Position numbers and translations under genes: made by a program. Source: Njordibacter sp905182035 (GTDB taxonomy: Bacteria > Pseudomonadota > Gammaproteobacteria > Pseudomonadales > Balneatricaceae). Taken from it: a DNA stretch of 64,000 nucleotides. Shown here in pieces: positions 25,430 through 34,215 of this stretch. Location: NCBI RefSeq assembly GCF_047730075.1, contig NZ_CP159831.1, forward strand, positions 1,674,001 to 1,738,000, written 5' to 3'. Every line of letters starts with the position of its first letter. The first letter of the stretch is position 1. The notes under the pieces were generated by a model. The model was not told where the DNA came from. It saw nothing but the letters and a program-made list of their open reading frames with translations, and ran no database searches.

Positions 25430-26329
25430 ATGGATATGACGCTCAACGCTTTTACCCTATCTTTATTAACTGGCTTACAGCTGGGTTCCATATACGTGCT
25501 CATTGCTCTGGGCCTCACTCTTATTTTTGGCACTTTGGGCGTAGTTAACTTCGCCCATGGAGCTTTGTACCTTATTGCTATATACCTAGCAGTGAGTATC
25601 AACAACGCCCTAGGTTTTGGCCTAGCGCTGATTCTTGTGCCCCCTATTCTATTTGTCATAGGGATACTTTTGGAGCGCGGTTTAATCCAGCGCTTCTATA
25701 ACCGGCCTCACACCGACCAAATCTTGGTAACCTTTGGTTTAGCCATTGTGTTACAGGAACTTTTAAAATGGATTTTTGGTGCGAATAATATTCCTTTTGC
25801 CATCCCTAGCTGGGGTAACGGTATCATAATGCTGCATGATTACCTGCCCTTCTTAGAAGGTTTTGTAGTCTATCCCAAGTGGCGCTTGATCTTAGTTGTG
25901 GTGTCTATTGTCACGGTAGCAGCTGTATTTGCTCTTTTACATCTAACCCGCTTCGGCTTAGTAATACGAGCTGGTATGCGCGATGCTGAGATGCTGCAGT
26001 TCATGGGTGTTAACATCAACCGCCGCTTTATGATTGTATTTGGTCTAGGGGCCATGATTGCCGGTATTGCTGGTGTGTTTGGTGGCCCAGTAACTCAGGT
26101 ATCACCAGAAGTAGGCATGCAACTCCTTGTGCCTTCCTTTCTTATTGTGGTTATTGGCGGTATGGGCTCCCTTGGTGGAGCCGTGTTAGCGGGTATTTTA
26201 ATCGGCATGGCCCAAAGCTTTACTGCGCCTTACATCTATATTAATACCATTATCATTTACCTAATCACTGTTATCATTTTATTAGTCCGCCCCCGTGGCT
26301 TATTGGGTGCCAAGGGAGTATTTGAATAA
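25430..26329 (+). CDS. Branched-chain amino acid-type ABC transporter permease (LivH-like)
   Basis: A 299-residue inner membrane permease with about eight helices. It has the LivH-type opening LLTGLQLGSIYVLIALGLTLIFGTLGVVNFAHGALY and the coupling-helix region RAGMRDAEMLQFMGVN. GGGAG-like GGGAG sits at 25415-25419 before the ATG. Its stop overlaps the next start by one base. Works with the LivM-like partner and two ATPases; substrate not defined. Confidence 0.92.
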   Translation: MDMTLNAFTLSLLTGLQLGSIYVLIALGLTLIFGTLGVVNFAHGALYLIAIYLAVSINNALGFGLALILVPPILFVIGILLERGLIQRFYNRPHTDQILVTFGLAIVLQELLKWIFGANNIPFAIPSWGNGIIMLHDYLPFLEGFVVYPKWRLILVVVSIVTVAAVFALLHLTRFGLVIRAGMRDAEMLQFMGVNINRRFMIVFGLGAMIAGIAGVFGGPVTQVSPEVGMQLLVPSFLIVVIGGMGSLGGAVLAGILIGMAQSFTAPYIYINTIIIYLITVIILLVRPRGLLGAKGVFE

Positions 26330-27303
26330 TGATCACTCAACAGAACTTTTGGCAACACAATAAAGCCGTGTTGATGTTCGCTTTGGTGGCACTAACCATG
26401 CCCTTATGGTTTCCTCTAATCGGTGGTTACTCTGGCCTAGATACAAAAATTATGATCTTCTGTATCTTTGTGGTGGGTTTTGACATCTTGCTAGGTTTTA
26501 CTGGCTACTTATCTTTTGGACATGCGGCCTTCTTCGGTATTTCGGCCTACACAACCGGCATAATGTTAAAAAACTTCTCCGACAATATTATCCCAGCCAT
26601 TATAGTAGCGGTCGCTGCAGCAACGTTGGTGGCTTTAATTATTGGTTTACTCACATTAAAGAGAACAGGTATCTATTTCTCTATTCTCACCTTGGCGTTT
26701 GCAGAGATGTTTGATTCTATGGCCATGTCCATGTTGCAAAAATGGACAGGGGGTGAAAATGGTTTAACAGGCATGCCAACGCCTATGCTGTTCGATCTAA
26801 AAATGCAGGGTGATACTGTATTTTACTTTTGCGCACTCATGGCAATTCTTCTGTATTACCTCGCCAAACGCATTGAGCGTTCGCCTGTAGGCTTAATGAT
26901 GAAAGCCATCAAGTGCAATCAAACCCGTTTAGAATACACTGGTATTAACGCCCGTAAATACAAACTATTGGCCTTTGTATTGAGCGCTATGTATGCCGCT
27001 GTTGCAGGTTCTTTAATGGTGGTTTATGAGCCCTTTGTAGGTCACGAATTCCTTGGTTGGCACCAATCAGGGGAAATTGTCATCATGTCTGTAATCGGTG
27101 GCGTAGGTACTTTGGTTGGGCCCATGTTAGGCGCAGGTTTCATGCTGTACTTTGAAAACGTCTTATCCGTTAGTCTTGGTGAGCAGTGGCTGCTAGTGCT
27201 TGGTGTCATCTTTATGGTGGTGGTTATCTTTATGCCAGGTGGTTTTATGGAGGCTGTAGCTCGCCTCAAGAAACGTTTTTTCACGACCATTGACGGCGAA
27301 TAG
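26329..27303 (+). CDS. Branched-chain amino acid-type ABC transporter permease (LivM-like)
   Basis: A 324-residue inner membrane permease, the second channel half. It has GYLSFGHAAFFGISAYTTG, RTGIYFSILTLAFAEMF, and the EAA-like region LMMKAIKCNQTRLEYTGIN, all standard LivM blocks. TAATG overlap with the upstream permease gene indicates translational coupling. Confidence 0.93.
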   Translation: MITQQNFWQHNKAVLMFALVALTMPLWFPLIGGYSGLDTKIMIFCIFVVGFDILLGFTGYLSFGHAAFFGISAYTTGIMLKNFSDNIIPAIIVAVAAATLVALIIGLLTLKRTGIYFSILTLAFAEMFDSMAMSMLQKWTGGENGLTGMPTPMLFDLKMQGDTVFYFCALMAILLYYLAKRIERSPVGLMMKAIKCNQTRLEYTGINARKYKLLAFVLSAMYAAVAGSLMVVYEPFVGHEFLGWHQSGEIVIMSVIGGVGTLVGPMLGAGFMLYFENVLSVSLGEQWLLVLGVIFMVVVIFMPGGFMEAVARLKKRFFTTIDGE

Positions 27304-27314
27304 GAGACTAAACC

Positions 27315-28067
27315 ATGGCCATATTAGACATACATCAAGTGTCCTTAAGTTTTGGTGGTTTAAAAGCCTTACAAAACGTTAATTTAAAAATCGAAAAAGG
27401 GTCCACCCACGCCCTTATAGGGCCCAACGGCGCTGGAAAATCGACCTTACTCAACGTGTTAACGGGCATGCTTAAGCCCGATGATGGTTCAGTGATGTTC
27501 GATGGTAAACCGTTACTTAATGTTAACTCCTTCGACATTAACCAGTTGGGCATTGCTAAAGTGTTTCAGACACCGGCAATTTTCCCAGAAATGACCGTAT
27601 TACAAAACGTCACCATTCCAGTATTTGCTGCCAGAGACGGATCCTTTAACCTAAATATGTTTGAGGGTCGCAGTAGACAGCGCCCTCTTATTGAGTTTGC
27701 TGAGCAACAAATTTGTGAACTGGGCTTAGAAAATCATATGCATTCCTTAGCTGGTAGCCTATCGCGGGGTGATAAACGACGCTTAGAAATGGCTATTTGT
27801 CTGGCTAATAAACCGCGTTTATTGTTGCTTGATGAACCCACAGCAGGTATGGCGCGTCATGAAACTGAAAAAACCATCGAATTACTAAAAAGTATGAATG
27901 ATGGCATTACCAAAGTGATCGTTGAACATGATATGAATGTGGTATTTTCCTTAGCTGAGAAAATTTCTGTACTAGCGCAAGGACAGATTATTGCTGAAGG
28001 CTCGCCTGATGAAATTAAAGGTCATCCCAAAGTTATTGAAGCCTATCTTGGCGAAGCTCAAGTTTAA
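27315..28067 (+). CDS. Branched-chain amino acid-type ABC transporter ATP-binding protein (LivG-like)
   Basis: This 250-residue ATPase has Walker A GPNGAGKS, an LSRGDKRRLEMA signature (SRGDK in place of the usual SGGQQ-type sequence), Walker B LLLLDEPTAGM and the switch His in VEHDMNVV. The C-terminal LivG extension ends HPKVIEAYLGE. GGAG lies nine bases ahead of its ATG. It energises import with the LivF-like partner. Confidence 0.93.
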   Translation: MAILDIHQVSLSFGGLKALQNVNLKIEKGSTHALIGPNGAGKSTLLNVLTGMLKPDDGSVMFDGKPLLNVNSFDINQLGIAKVFQTPAIFPEMTVLQNVTIPVFAARDGSFNLNMFEGRSRQRPLIEFAEQQICELGLENHMHSLAGSLSRGDKRRLEMAICLANKPRLLLLDEPTAGMARHETEKTIELLKSMNDGITKVIVEHDMNVVFSLAEKISVLAQGQIIAEGSPDEIKGHPKVIEAYLGEAQV

Positions 28068-28089
28068 TAAGGCCATAAGGAAGCAGACT

Positions 28090-28821
28090 ATGAATGAAAG
28101 TAAAGTAGACGCGCCTCAGACCTTCTTCTCTTGCCGCGAGTTGAACGCCTTTTATGGTGAAAGTTACGTGGTACAGGGTGTATCTTTTGATATTCCAGAA
28201 GGTGAAATTGTGGCTTTACTGGGCCGCAATGGTGCAGGTAAAACTTCGACCCTGCGTGCTATAGCAAGGGCCAGTGAGCCAGGCCTAACTAGCGGTGAAA
28301 TTTGGCTAAATGGCCAAGCATTGCACGAGATGAAAGCTTTTGAAGCCGCTCGTTCCGGCGTTCAAATAGTGTGCGAAGATCGTCGCATTATCCCAGGCGT
28401 GACCGTAGAAGAGAACCTCATATTAGCCCAAATAGCCGAGCCTATCGGCTGGACTTTAGAAAAGATATACAGCCATTTTCCAAAGTTAGAGGAAAGGCGT
28501 AAGCAAGAAGCGTCTTCCCTGTCGGGGGGTGAACAACAAATGCTTGCCCTCGCACGCGCTCTGGCTCGTGACGTTAAGCTATTGTTATTGGATGAGCCTT
28601 ATGAAGGTTTAGCACCAGTGATTGTTCAAGAAATTGAACGTATGCTGCGGGAAGTTAAATCAATGGGCATCACAACCATTATTGTTGAACAAAATGCTGT
28701 GGCAGCACTGAAGTTAGCTGACCACGCTATTATTATTGATTCGGGTGAAATAGTATTTACTGGCACCGCCCAAGAAGTACTCGAAAACCAAGCCTTACGT
28801 GAAGAGTATCTAGCTGTTTAA
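28090..28821 (+). CDS. Branched-chain amino acid-type ABC transporter ATP-binding protein (LivF-like)
   Basis: The ATG at 28090, preceded by AAGGAAG (28077-28083), gives 243 residues. The 33-codon in-frame extension upstream overlaps the LivG-like gene and is not supported. Walker A GRNGAGKT, LSGGEQQMLALARAL signature, Walker B LLLLDEPYEGLAP and switch VEQN are all present. It is the last gene of the importer operon and ends 40 bases from the convergent catabolic operon. Confidence 0.93.
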   Translation: MNESKVDAPQTFFSCRELNAFYGESYVVQGVSFDIPEGEIVALLGRNGAGKTSTLRAIARASEPGLTSGEIWLNGQALHEMKAFEAARSGVQIVCEDRRIIPGVTVEENLILAQIAEPIGWTLEKIYSHFPKLEERRKQEASSLSGGEQQMLALARALARDVKLLLLDEPYEGLAPVIVQEIERMLREVKSMGITTIIVEQNAVAALKLADHAIIIDSGEIVFTGTAQEVLENQALREEYLAV

Positions 28822-28827
28822 GCCGCC

Positions 28828-28843
28828 CACAATTAGTATTGTG
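28828..28843. terminator. Small hairpin between convergent operons
   Basis: CACAAT and ATTGTG form a six-pair stem around TAGT in the 39-bp gap between the importer and catabolic operon stops. It has no T run, so terminator activity is doubtful. Confidence 0.3.
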
Positions 28844-28860
28844 TGACTTGATACATACGG

Positions 28861-30036
28861 CTAATTAGCCATATCTGCAATGAGGCGGTCTAAAAGTTGA
28901 CCGCCCAAAGTAAACTGCTCTAGGCTAATGTACTCATTCGCTTTATGGGCTTGGTCTATGTTGCCAGGACCACAGACTAAGGTTGGAATACCAAGCTGTT
29001 GTTGAAACAAGCCACCTTCCGTGCCAAAAATCACCTTGCTATGGGCGTCATTGTTAAGCAGTCCCTTAACATAGGTCACTAACTCAGCTTCTGGTTCTAT
29101 TAACAACCCTGGATAGCTAGCAGTTTGTACTATGTTGATACCGGACTCAGAGGCCACATTTTTCATCTTAGGCTCCAGCTCAAACTTGGCATAATCAGCA
29201 ATTTTCTGTACCAAAGGGGCAGGGTCTTGTTGTGCTAGATAGCGAATTTCAAATTCAAATTCACAATGGTTAGGCACTATATTGAGGGCAGTACCACCCT
29301 GTATAGTGCCTGTATGCAAGGTGGTGTAAGGCACCTTGTAATCATAGTCGAAAGGTCCGTTTAGAGCAGACTGCTGAGCCATGTTATTGATATAGACCAC
29401 CAACTGAGCCCCATAATCCACCGCATTAACGCCTAAAGGAGCTTGGCCTGAATGGCAAGCGTGGCCGGTCACTTGCACACGATAACTAGCTTTGCCTTTG
29501 TGCCCGATCACCACCTGCATACTGGTGGGTTCTCCTACTATACACATAGCTGGACGAACCGGCAGCTGTTCCAATAAAGTAAGTAACCCTCGTACCCCAA
29601 CACAACCAATTTCTTCATCATAAGAAAAAGCCAAATGAAAAGGCAATTGTAACGGTTGGGCAAGCATTGCTGGCACACGGCTTAATACCAAGGCAATAAA
29701 GCCCTTCATATCGGCACTGCCACGGGCAAACAATTTGCCATCTTGTTCCACTAAGGTAAACGGGTCGGTAACCCAGTCTTGTCCAGCCACTGGCACCACG
29801 TCTGTATGGCCAGACAACATAATACCGCCTTTATCTGGCCGTTCTGAATTAGCGCCTATGGTGGCGTAAAGATTAGCTTTTTTACCACTGGCATCAGGCA
29901 CTAGCTGGCTGTTTATGCCATAGTCTCTGAGGTAATTTTGAACAAACTCTACTAATGCTAAATTAGACTTGTAGCTGGTAGTATCAAAACTCACCAATTG
30001 TTTCAAAATCTGCTGAGCCGTGACATTCAAGGACAT
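28861..30036 (-). CDS. M20 family deacylase, ArgE (acetylornithine deacetylase)-like
   Basis: Starting at the ATG at 30036, two bases after the DUF1028 stop and behind GGGGA, the protein has 391 residues, close to ArgE (383). M20 metal-binding blocks are visible: LSGHTDVVP, RGSADMKGF, YDEEIGC with the catalytic Glu pair, VGEPT, and the C-terminal GPGNIDQAHKANEY. It should be a zinc-dependent N-acyl hydrolase. It is the last gene of the HpaB operon rather than near other arginine genes. An N-acylated catabolic intermediate is therefore as likely a substrate as acetylornithine. Confidence 0.87.
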   Translation of the reverse strand: MSLNVTAQQILKQLVSFDTTSYKSNLALVEFVQNYLRDYGINSQLVPDASGKKANLYATIGANSERPDKGGIMLSGHTDVVPVAGQDWVTDPFTLVEQDGKLFARGSADMKGFIALVLSRVPAMLAQPLQLPFHLAFSYDEEIGCVGVRGLLTLLEQLPVRPAMCIVGEPTSMQVVIGHKGKASYRVQVTGHACHSGQAPLGVNAVDYGAQLVVYINNMAQQSALNGPFDYDYKVPYTTLHTGTIQGGTALNIVPNHCEFEFEIRYLAQQDPAPLVQKIADYAKFELEPKMKNVASESGINIVQTASYPGLLIEPEAELVTYVKGLLNNDAHSKVIFGTEGGLFQQQLGIPTLVCGPGNIDQAHKANEYISLEQFTLGGQLLDRLIADMAN

Positions 30037-30038
30037 TG

Positions 30039-30716
30039 TTACAAATCCCCAGGAACGCCATAACTTGGCGCAGAACTCGGATCTATAGCACGAGAATTGT
30101 AGTCCATCATTTGTGGTTGGTATGCTTTCCACAGATCCATTAGCTGAGCAATAGGGCCATCATCCGCCCAATCAACCCGCAGGTCGACCAATGGCCAAGG
30201 GTGAATGTGGGCAACTTTAAGGCCCGCTGAATGCACAGGACCTTCTTCACCCCCCGCATCCACTCCAGCCTGTAACGCTAATAGTAATCGCTGTGCCAAG
30301 TGCAACTGACTGTGTTGCGCAAAAGTGTCTGCCATGGCTTGGGGTACGGCAGTGGTAATGAGTATATTACCAGCCGCAATGCAATCATTACCCTGTACTA
30401 CAGCGTTAGTGCCTAGGGTTTGATTACCAGTAAAACTGGCACTTTGGCCTTTGGCATCAATCAAAGCTAATTGCCGATATTCAATAAAGTCACGCCCATT
30501 CACCAAGTCACTAATAACTTGATCAGGGGTTTTCCCTTGCTCCAGACCATCCAACATTAGGTTCCCCAAGCTTGGGTCCGTTATATTTTGGGTGGCAGCA
30601 GCCCCTACCCCCGCTCTAATCCACGGGCAACGGCTAGCCACACTGATACTTGAAGTAGTGATGGCCACACCCACCATGCCAGTGCGTTTACAAAACCCAG
30701 ATATCGAAAATGTCAT
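30039..30716 (-). CDS. DUF1028 family protein (Ntn-hydrolase-like)
   Basis: This 225-residue protein begins MTFSISGFCKRTGMVGVAIT and contains SSISVASRCPWIRAGVGAAATQ and DPSLGNLMLDGLEQG, the hallmark DUF1028 sequence. It also has the C-terminal DLRVDW block. The family has an N-terminal-nucleophile-hydrolase-like fold and no established reaction. An amidase role is plausible. It is sandwiched between the dioxygenase and the M20 deacylase (19 and 2 base gaps). Confidence 0.85.
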   Translation of the reverse strand: MTFSISGFCKRTGMVGVAITTSSISVASRCPWIRAGVGAAATQNITDPSLGNLMLDGLEQGKTPDQVISDLVNGRDFIEYRQLALIDAKGQSASFTGNQTLGTNAVVQGNDCIAAGNILITTAVPQAMADTFAQHSQLHLAQRLLLALQAGVDAGGEEGPVHSAGLKVAHIHPWPLVDLRVDWADDGPIAQLMDLWKAYQPQMMDYNSRAIDPSSAPSYGVPGDL

Positions 30717-30735
30717 AATTGAATCTCATTGTTAA

Positions 30736-31599
30736 TTAATAGGGTGAATCTTGGCCTTGCGCTCCAAAAAATGAATCTGATTCATAATGGTATGGCATTT
30801 CTACTTCGCCAGACCTAAATCGTGCAATACGGCTGGACTTACCTGCGATAATTCTCCCTGTATGTTCAGAAGGAACTTGCGGTTCCATCAGTGGGTAATT
30901 ATCTGCTGCTGTGAGGTCACAAATCAATAACCTTCGTGAGTTTTGTGACAAATTTGAGGTGCCACCATGAAGGCACCAGGTGTTCATTAGGCATATATCC
31001 CCCGCTTTACCTTCTAATTTAGTTGCCGTGGCCTCACACATGGCCTGCGCTTCTTCATTTACTTTACCAACAAATTGGTCGTCCTTGTAATGGCTATATT
31101 GCGGCCATAAGTGAGACCCGGCCACTATTCTTAAACACCCATTTGCTTCAGTCATGTCATCCAATAAGACCAGTAGCGTGACATGATCATCGTTAGTGTG
31201 CACATCAAAGGGGTGGTCTTGATGGTAATCTACCCGTGTCACCATACCCGGCAGTTTGATATTGAGTTTACAGTGATGAAACTTAACATTGGGCCCTAAC
31301 ACATCGACAGCAGCTTCCACTGCAGGGCCTTCAAACAACACATCCCTATAGGCTTGGGATATGTCCACTGGATTATTGATACGTCTTAATTTGGGATGTT
31401 GTTTACTGTGGCCAGGTTCAAGATCAAACCTAGATTTTCCATTAAGTGTGGCACCATAATTTTTGTTGTGGTCACGGCTTTCTTCTATCCAGCCTTGTAA
31501 CTCTTCTGCCATGGCAGCAATCTTATTTGCACTGATAGCTTGGGGGATTAACACGAATCCTTGGTCTAAATACGTTTGTTTTTGTGCTGCTGTTAACAT
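30736..31599 (-). CDS. Phytanoyl-CoA dioxygenase (PhyH) family protein
   Basis: From the ATG at 31599 it has 287 residues; a GTG five codons upstream is itself part of the GTGGAG ribosome site and is not preferred. It is a non-haem Fe(II)/2-oxoglutarate oxygenase. The metal triad is His and Asp in VDYHQDHPFDVH and the distal His in NTWCLHGGTSN. The Arg that binds 2-oxoglutarate is probably in the SRRLL segment. The substrate is unknown. It lies 31 bases downstream of RidA in the operon. Confidence 0.87.
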   Translation of the reverse strand: MLTAAQKQTYLDQGFVLIPQAISANKIAAMAEELQGWIEESRDHNKNYGATLNGKSRFDLEPGHSKQHPKLRRINNPVDISQAYRDVLFEGPAVEAAVDVLGPNVKFHHCKLNIKLPGMVTRVDYHQDHPFDVHTNDDHVTLLVLLDDMTEANGCLRIVAGSHLWPQYSHYKDDQFVGKVNEEAQAMCEATATKLEGKAGDICLMNTWCLHGGTSNLSQNSRRLLICDLTAADNYPLMEPQVPSEHTGRIIAGKSSRIARFRSGEVEMPYHYESDSFFGAQGQDSPY

Positions 31600-31630
31600 C
31601 GTCTGCAACTCCACATGGTTTATTCAATCG

Positions 31631-32047
31631 TCAAGCGTCTGCTTCAGGGATAATGGCTTCTACGTCAATTTCCATGACCATTTCTGGCCTCGCTAAGCCT
31701 TGTACTATTAGCCCTGTAGAACAGGGATGGATACCTTTTAGCCAACGACCAATAACCGTATAGACTTCTTCACGGTAGGCACGGTCAGTAATGTAAATGG
31801 TGGTTTTACAGATGTGTTCCAATTTGGCTCCAGACTCTTCTAGCAGTGTTTTTACACACTGCATAGCCATTTCCGCTTGTGCAGCAGGATCACCGATACC
31901 CACCATATTGCCGTCTAAGTCGAAACCTGTTTGGCCACGCAAAAAAACCCGATTACCCGCTCTTACTGCCATACACAGGTCATTATCCATGCCTTTACCT
32001 GGGTACATTTTGGCGGTGTTAAACTTTCTAATTCGTTGGTGTGCCAT
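31631..32047 (-). CDS. RidA/YjgF family reactive-intermediate deaminase
   Basis: This 138-residue trimer-forming protein belongs to the RidA superfamily. It has GNRVFLRGQTGFDLDG, ICKTTIYITD, and the C-terminal GLARPEMVMEIDVEAI, which includes the Arg that binds the carboxylate. RidA enzymes hydrolyse enamines and imines to ketones and ammonia. In a flavin oxygenase operon it probably clears a nitrogen-bearing intermediate, as RutC does in the pyrimidine Rut pathway. Confidence 0.88.
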   Translation of the reverse strand: MAHQRIRKFNTAKMYPGKGMDNDLCMAVRAGNRVFLRGQTGFDLDGNMVGIGDPAAQAEMAMQCVKTLLEESGAKLEHICKTTIYITDRAYREEVYTVIGRWLKGIHPCSTGLIVQGLARPEMVMEIDVEAIIPEADA

Positions 32048-32091
32048 AGGTTAATTTCTCGTTTTTTGGTTAAGTGAATGATTGTCGCAGT

Positions 32092-32601
32092 TTAGGCCGC
32101 TGCACATGAGTTGAGACGTGTGGTACCAGCGTAGGCCTGCTTGCAGTAAACGAGGCTTGCGTCTGTATCTGAATCACCATTGGCATGAACGTCGGTAACT
32201 AAACCAAATACTACCCAGTGGCTAGCACCGTCAATAATTTGGCTCACTTCACAATCAAAACTAGCTAAGCTGTGGTTTATCATCGGCTGGCCTGATTCGC
32301 TCTTGATCCAATCCACTAGGCTAAACTTATCGCCCTCCTGAGGCTTAATTCGGCCAGCAAATATATCAGATTCCCGTGCTTGCTGCTGGCTCAATAGGTT
32401 TAAACAAAAGCGCCCGTTAGACTTAATTGTCTCTGCCAAGGGGCTTAGTTTGTGTACACAAGCCAAAAGAGTGGGTGGGTCTGCCGATACAGAGCAAAAT
32501 GAACTAATGGTTAATCCCGCCATACCAGCATCGCCAGAGGTGGTAACAACAGCAACGGAAGACGCCGCATTACTCAGGGCACTTAAAAATTCATCACGCA
32601 T
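32092..32601 (-). CDS. Flavin reductase (HpaC-like) of a two-component monooxygenase
   Basis: A 169-residue NAD(P)H:flavin oxidoreductase of the flavin_reduct family. It has SSVAVVTTSGDAGMAGLTISSFCSVSADPPTLL, the RFCLNLLSQQQ strand and a FDCEV barrel region. It would feed reduced FAD or FMN to the oxygenase encoded 31 bases upstream. It belongs to the short single-domain class, unlike the MarR-fused reductase at 48669. Confidence 0.9.
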   Translation of the reverse strand: MRDEFLSALSNAASSVAVVTTSGDAGMAGLTISSFCSVSADPPTLLACVHKLSPLAETIKSNGRFCLNLLSQQQARESDIFAGRIKPQEGDKFSLVDWIKSESGQPMINHSLASFDCEVSQIIDGASHWVVFGLVTDVHANGDSDTDASLVYCKQAYAGTTRLNSCAAA

Positions 32602-32632
32602 AGGATTCTCCTACTATTAACCGTTAACCTTG

Positions 32633-34084
32633 TTAATCCATAACTCGGTCAGACAAGCCCGCTGCTTTCTTAACAAAACTCAATGGACCTTCGAAATCAA
32701 AATTATTGTAAACCGTGTTTAAATGGGCAAAAGGTGGCGACTGTGCAAATAATTGGAAGGTCACCTTATGGCCTGCATAATCAGAATTAAGTAAGTCACG
32801 ACCAAACGCCAATAACCGGCGGCGGTCACCTGAACTCCAGCGTTCATTAACAGAATAGAATTTTTCTAACCAAGGCTGGGTATCAGGGTTAGCAAAATCT
32901 GCTGCACTAGGGGTGACACAAATTTGCCCACCACACAATTCACGCGCAATATGCATCATGGCTGGCAGTTGACTACAGGCATGAACACGACCAGTGTATA
33001 AAAAAGACTGGTTGGGCATCAACAAGCCATTAGGGCTTGGCTCGGCCATGGCTATAGCAGCTGTTAAATGGGCATCTATGCCTTCTCGATAACAAATCAA
33101 TTGAGCTATTTTTTCCCGCACCGCTTGTTGTGAATCAAGACCAGTCTGTCGCACATTATGTAACGCCGTGCCAATCATTAGGTCTGCAATGTGTTGAATA
33201 CGTTCAACAAAAGCCAAAGCACTATAACGGTGTAAAGTACCGCGAATAAAAGTAGCTGCTTTGGTATGTTGATAAAATAATACGTCTTCCCAAGGAATCA
33301 GCACATTATCAAACACCAATAAAGTGTCTATTTCATCTGCACGATTGCTCAGTGGGTAATCTTCTGCACTGCCACGGCCTGCAAAACCACTGCGGCAGAT
33401 GTGCTTTAAACCAGGTGCATTCATAGGGCATATAAAACCTAAAGCATAATCAGACAGCTCTTGGTCCCCCCAGTTGGCTATAGTAGGCTTAACAAACGCT
33501 TGGTTAGCGTAGGCTGCGGCAGTTTCATACTTGGCTCCACGGACAATAATACCTTCATCGGTTTCTTTAACCGCGTGCAACAACATGTCTGGGTCTTGGT
33601 CTTGGGGCCGCTTTGAACGATCACCTTTGGGATCTGTATTGGCCGAAACGTGAAAGGTGTCTGTTTTGAGGACTCGTTGAATATGGCGTTCAATGTTGGC
33701 ACCAAACCTTGGGTCAACTTTATTGAGCATGTCCGAACCATCATATAGAGACCACATTTCACCAGCGGTTTCATCGCCTACACGAGTTACCACTGCTCCT
33801 ATGTCATACATTATGCGTTTAATGGCTTGCCGTTTAGCCTGCCAATCTGCTTGGGTATGGGGCAGTTTAAAACCAATACAGTTACGCTCTCCCGTAGCCT
33901 CATCAACATAGGACATCGCCTCTTGATGGGCTTCCTCATGGGCCATGTCGTAAATGCGTGCACGGATATCAACGATGGGTTTAAAAGCCGGATGGCTAGG
34001 CACGTCGGTAACCTTTTCACCATCAATCCAAACTTCACGACCATCTCTTATTGATTCACGGTATTCATCGCCAGTACGTAACAT
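32633..34084 (-). CDS. HpaB family FAD-dependent monooxygenase (oxygenase component)
   Basis: The ATG at 34084, preceded by TTTGGAGAG, gives 483 residues; a longer frame from 34129 lacks a ribosome site. The sequence fits the 4-hydroxyphenylacetate 3-hydroxylase/4-hydroxybutyryl-CoA dehydratase fold: MLRTGDEYRESIRDGREVW, the ADPKGDR-like TDPKGDRSKRPQDQDP, IPWEDVLFY and the C-terminal ERWSSGDRRRLLAFGRDLLNS. It uses free reduced flavin from the adjacent reductase to hydroxylate or open an aromatic or heteroaromatic ring. The substrate is not certain to be 4-hydroxyphenylacetate: no homoprotocatechuate genes are nearby. Confidence 0.88.
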   Translation of the reverse strand: MLRTGDEYRESIRDGREVWIDGEKVTDVPSHPAFKPIVDIRARIYDMAHEEAHQEAMSYVDEATGERNCIGFKLPHTQADWQAKRQAIKRIMYDIGAVVTRVGDETAGEMWSLYDGSDMLNKVDPRFGANIERHIQRVLKTDTFHVSANTDPKGDRSKRPQDQDPDMLLHAVKETDEGIIVRGAKYETAAAYANQAFVKPTIANWGDQELSDYALGFICPMNAPGLKHICRSGFAGRGSAEDYPLSNRADEIDTLLVFDNVLIPWEDVLFYQHTKAATFIRGTLHRYSALAFVERIQHIADLMIGTALHNVRQTGLDSQQAVREKIAQLICYREGIDAHLTAAIAMAEPSPNGLLMPNQSFLYTGRVHACSQLPAMMHIARELCGGQICVTPSAADFANPDTQPWLEKFYSVNERWSSGDRRRLLAFGRDLLNSDYAGHKVTFQLFAQSPPFAHLNTVYNNFDFEGPLSFVKKAAGLSDRVMD

Positions 34085-34215
34085 ACAAACTCTCCAAATG
34101 AGGCACTCAATGTCCTCAATAAATAACATGAATCAAGTATGCAATGATGTTAGGATTAAATAAAATAATTTAAATTGAGCAAAAAGATAAATTAAATTTA
34201 TAGGCAAACAGTCCA

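Noticed and set aside
27991..28089. N-terminal extension of the LivF-like ATPase
   Set aside because: It overlaps the upstream ATPase gene and is not family-like; AAGGAAG supports the ATG at 28090.
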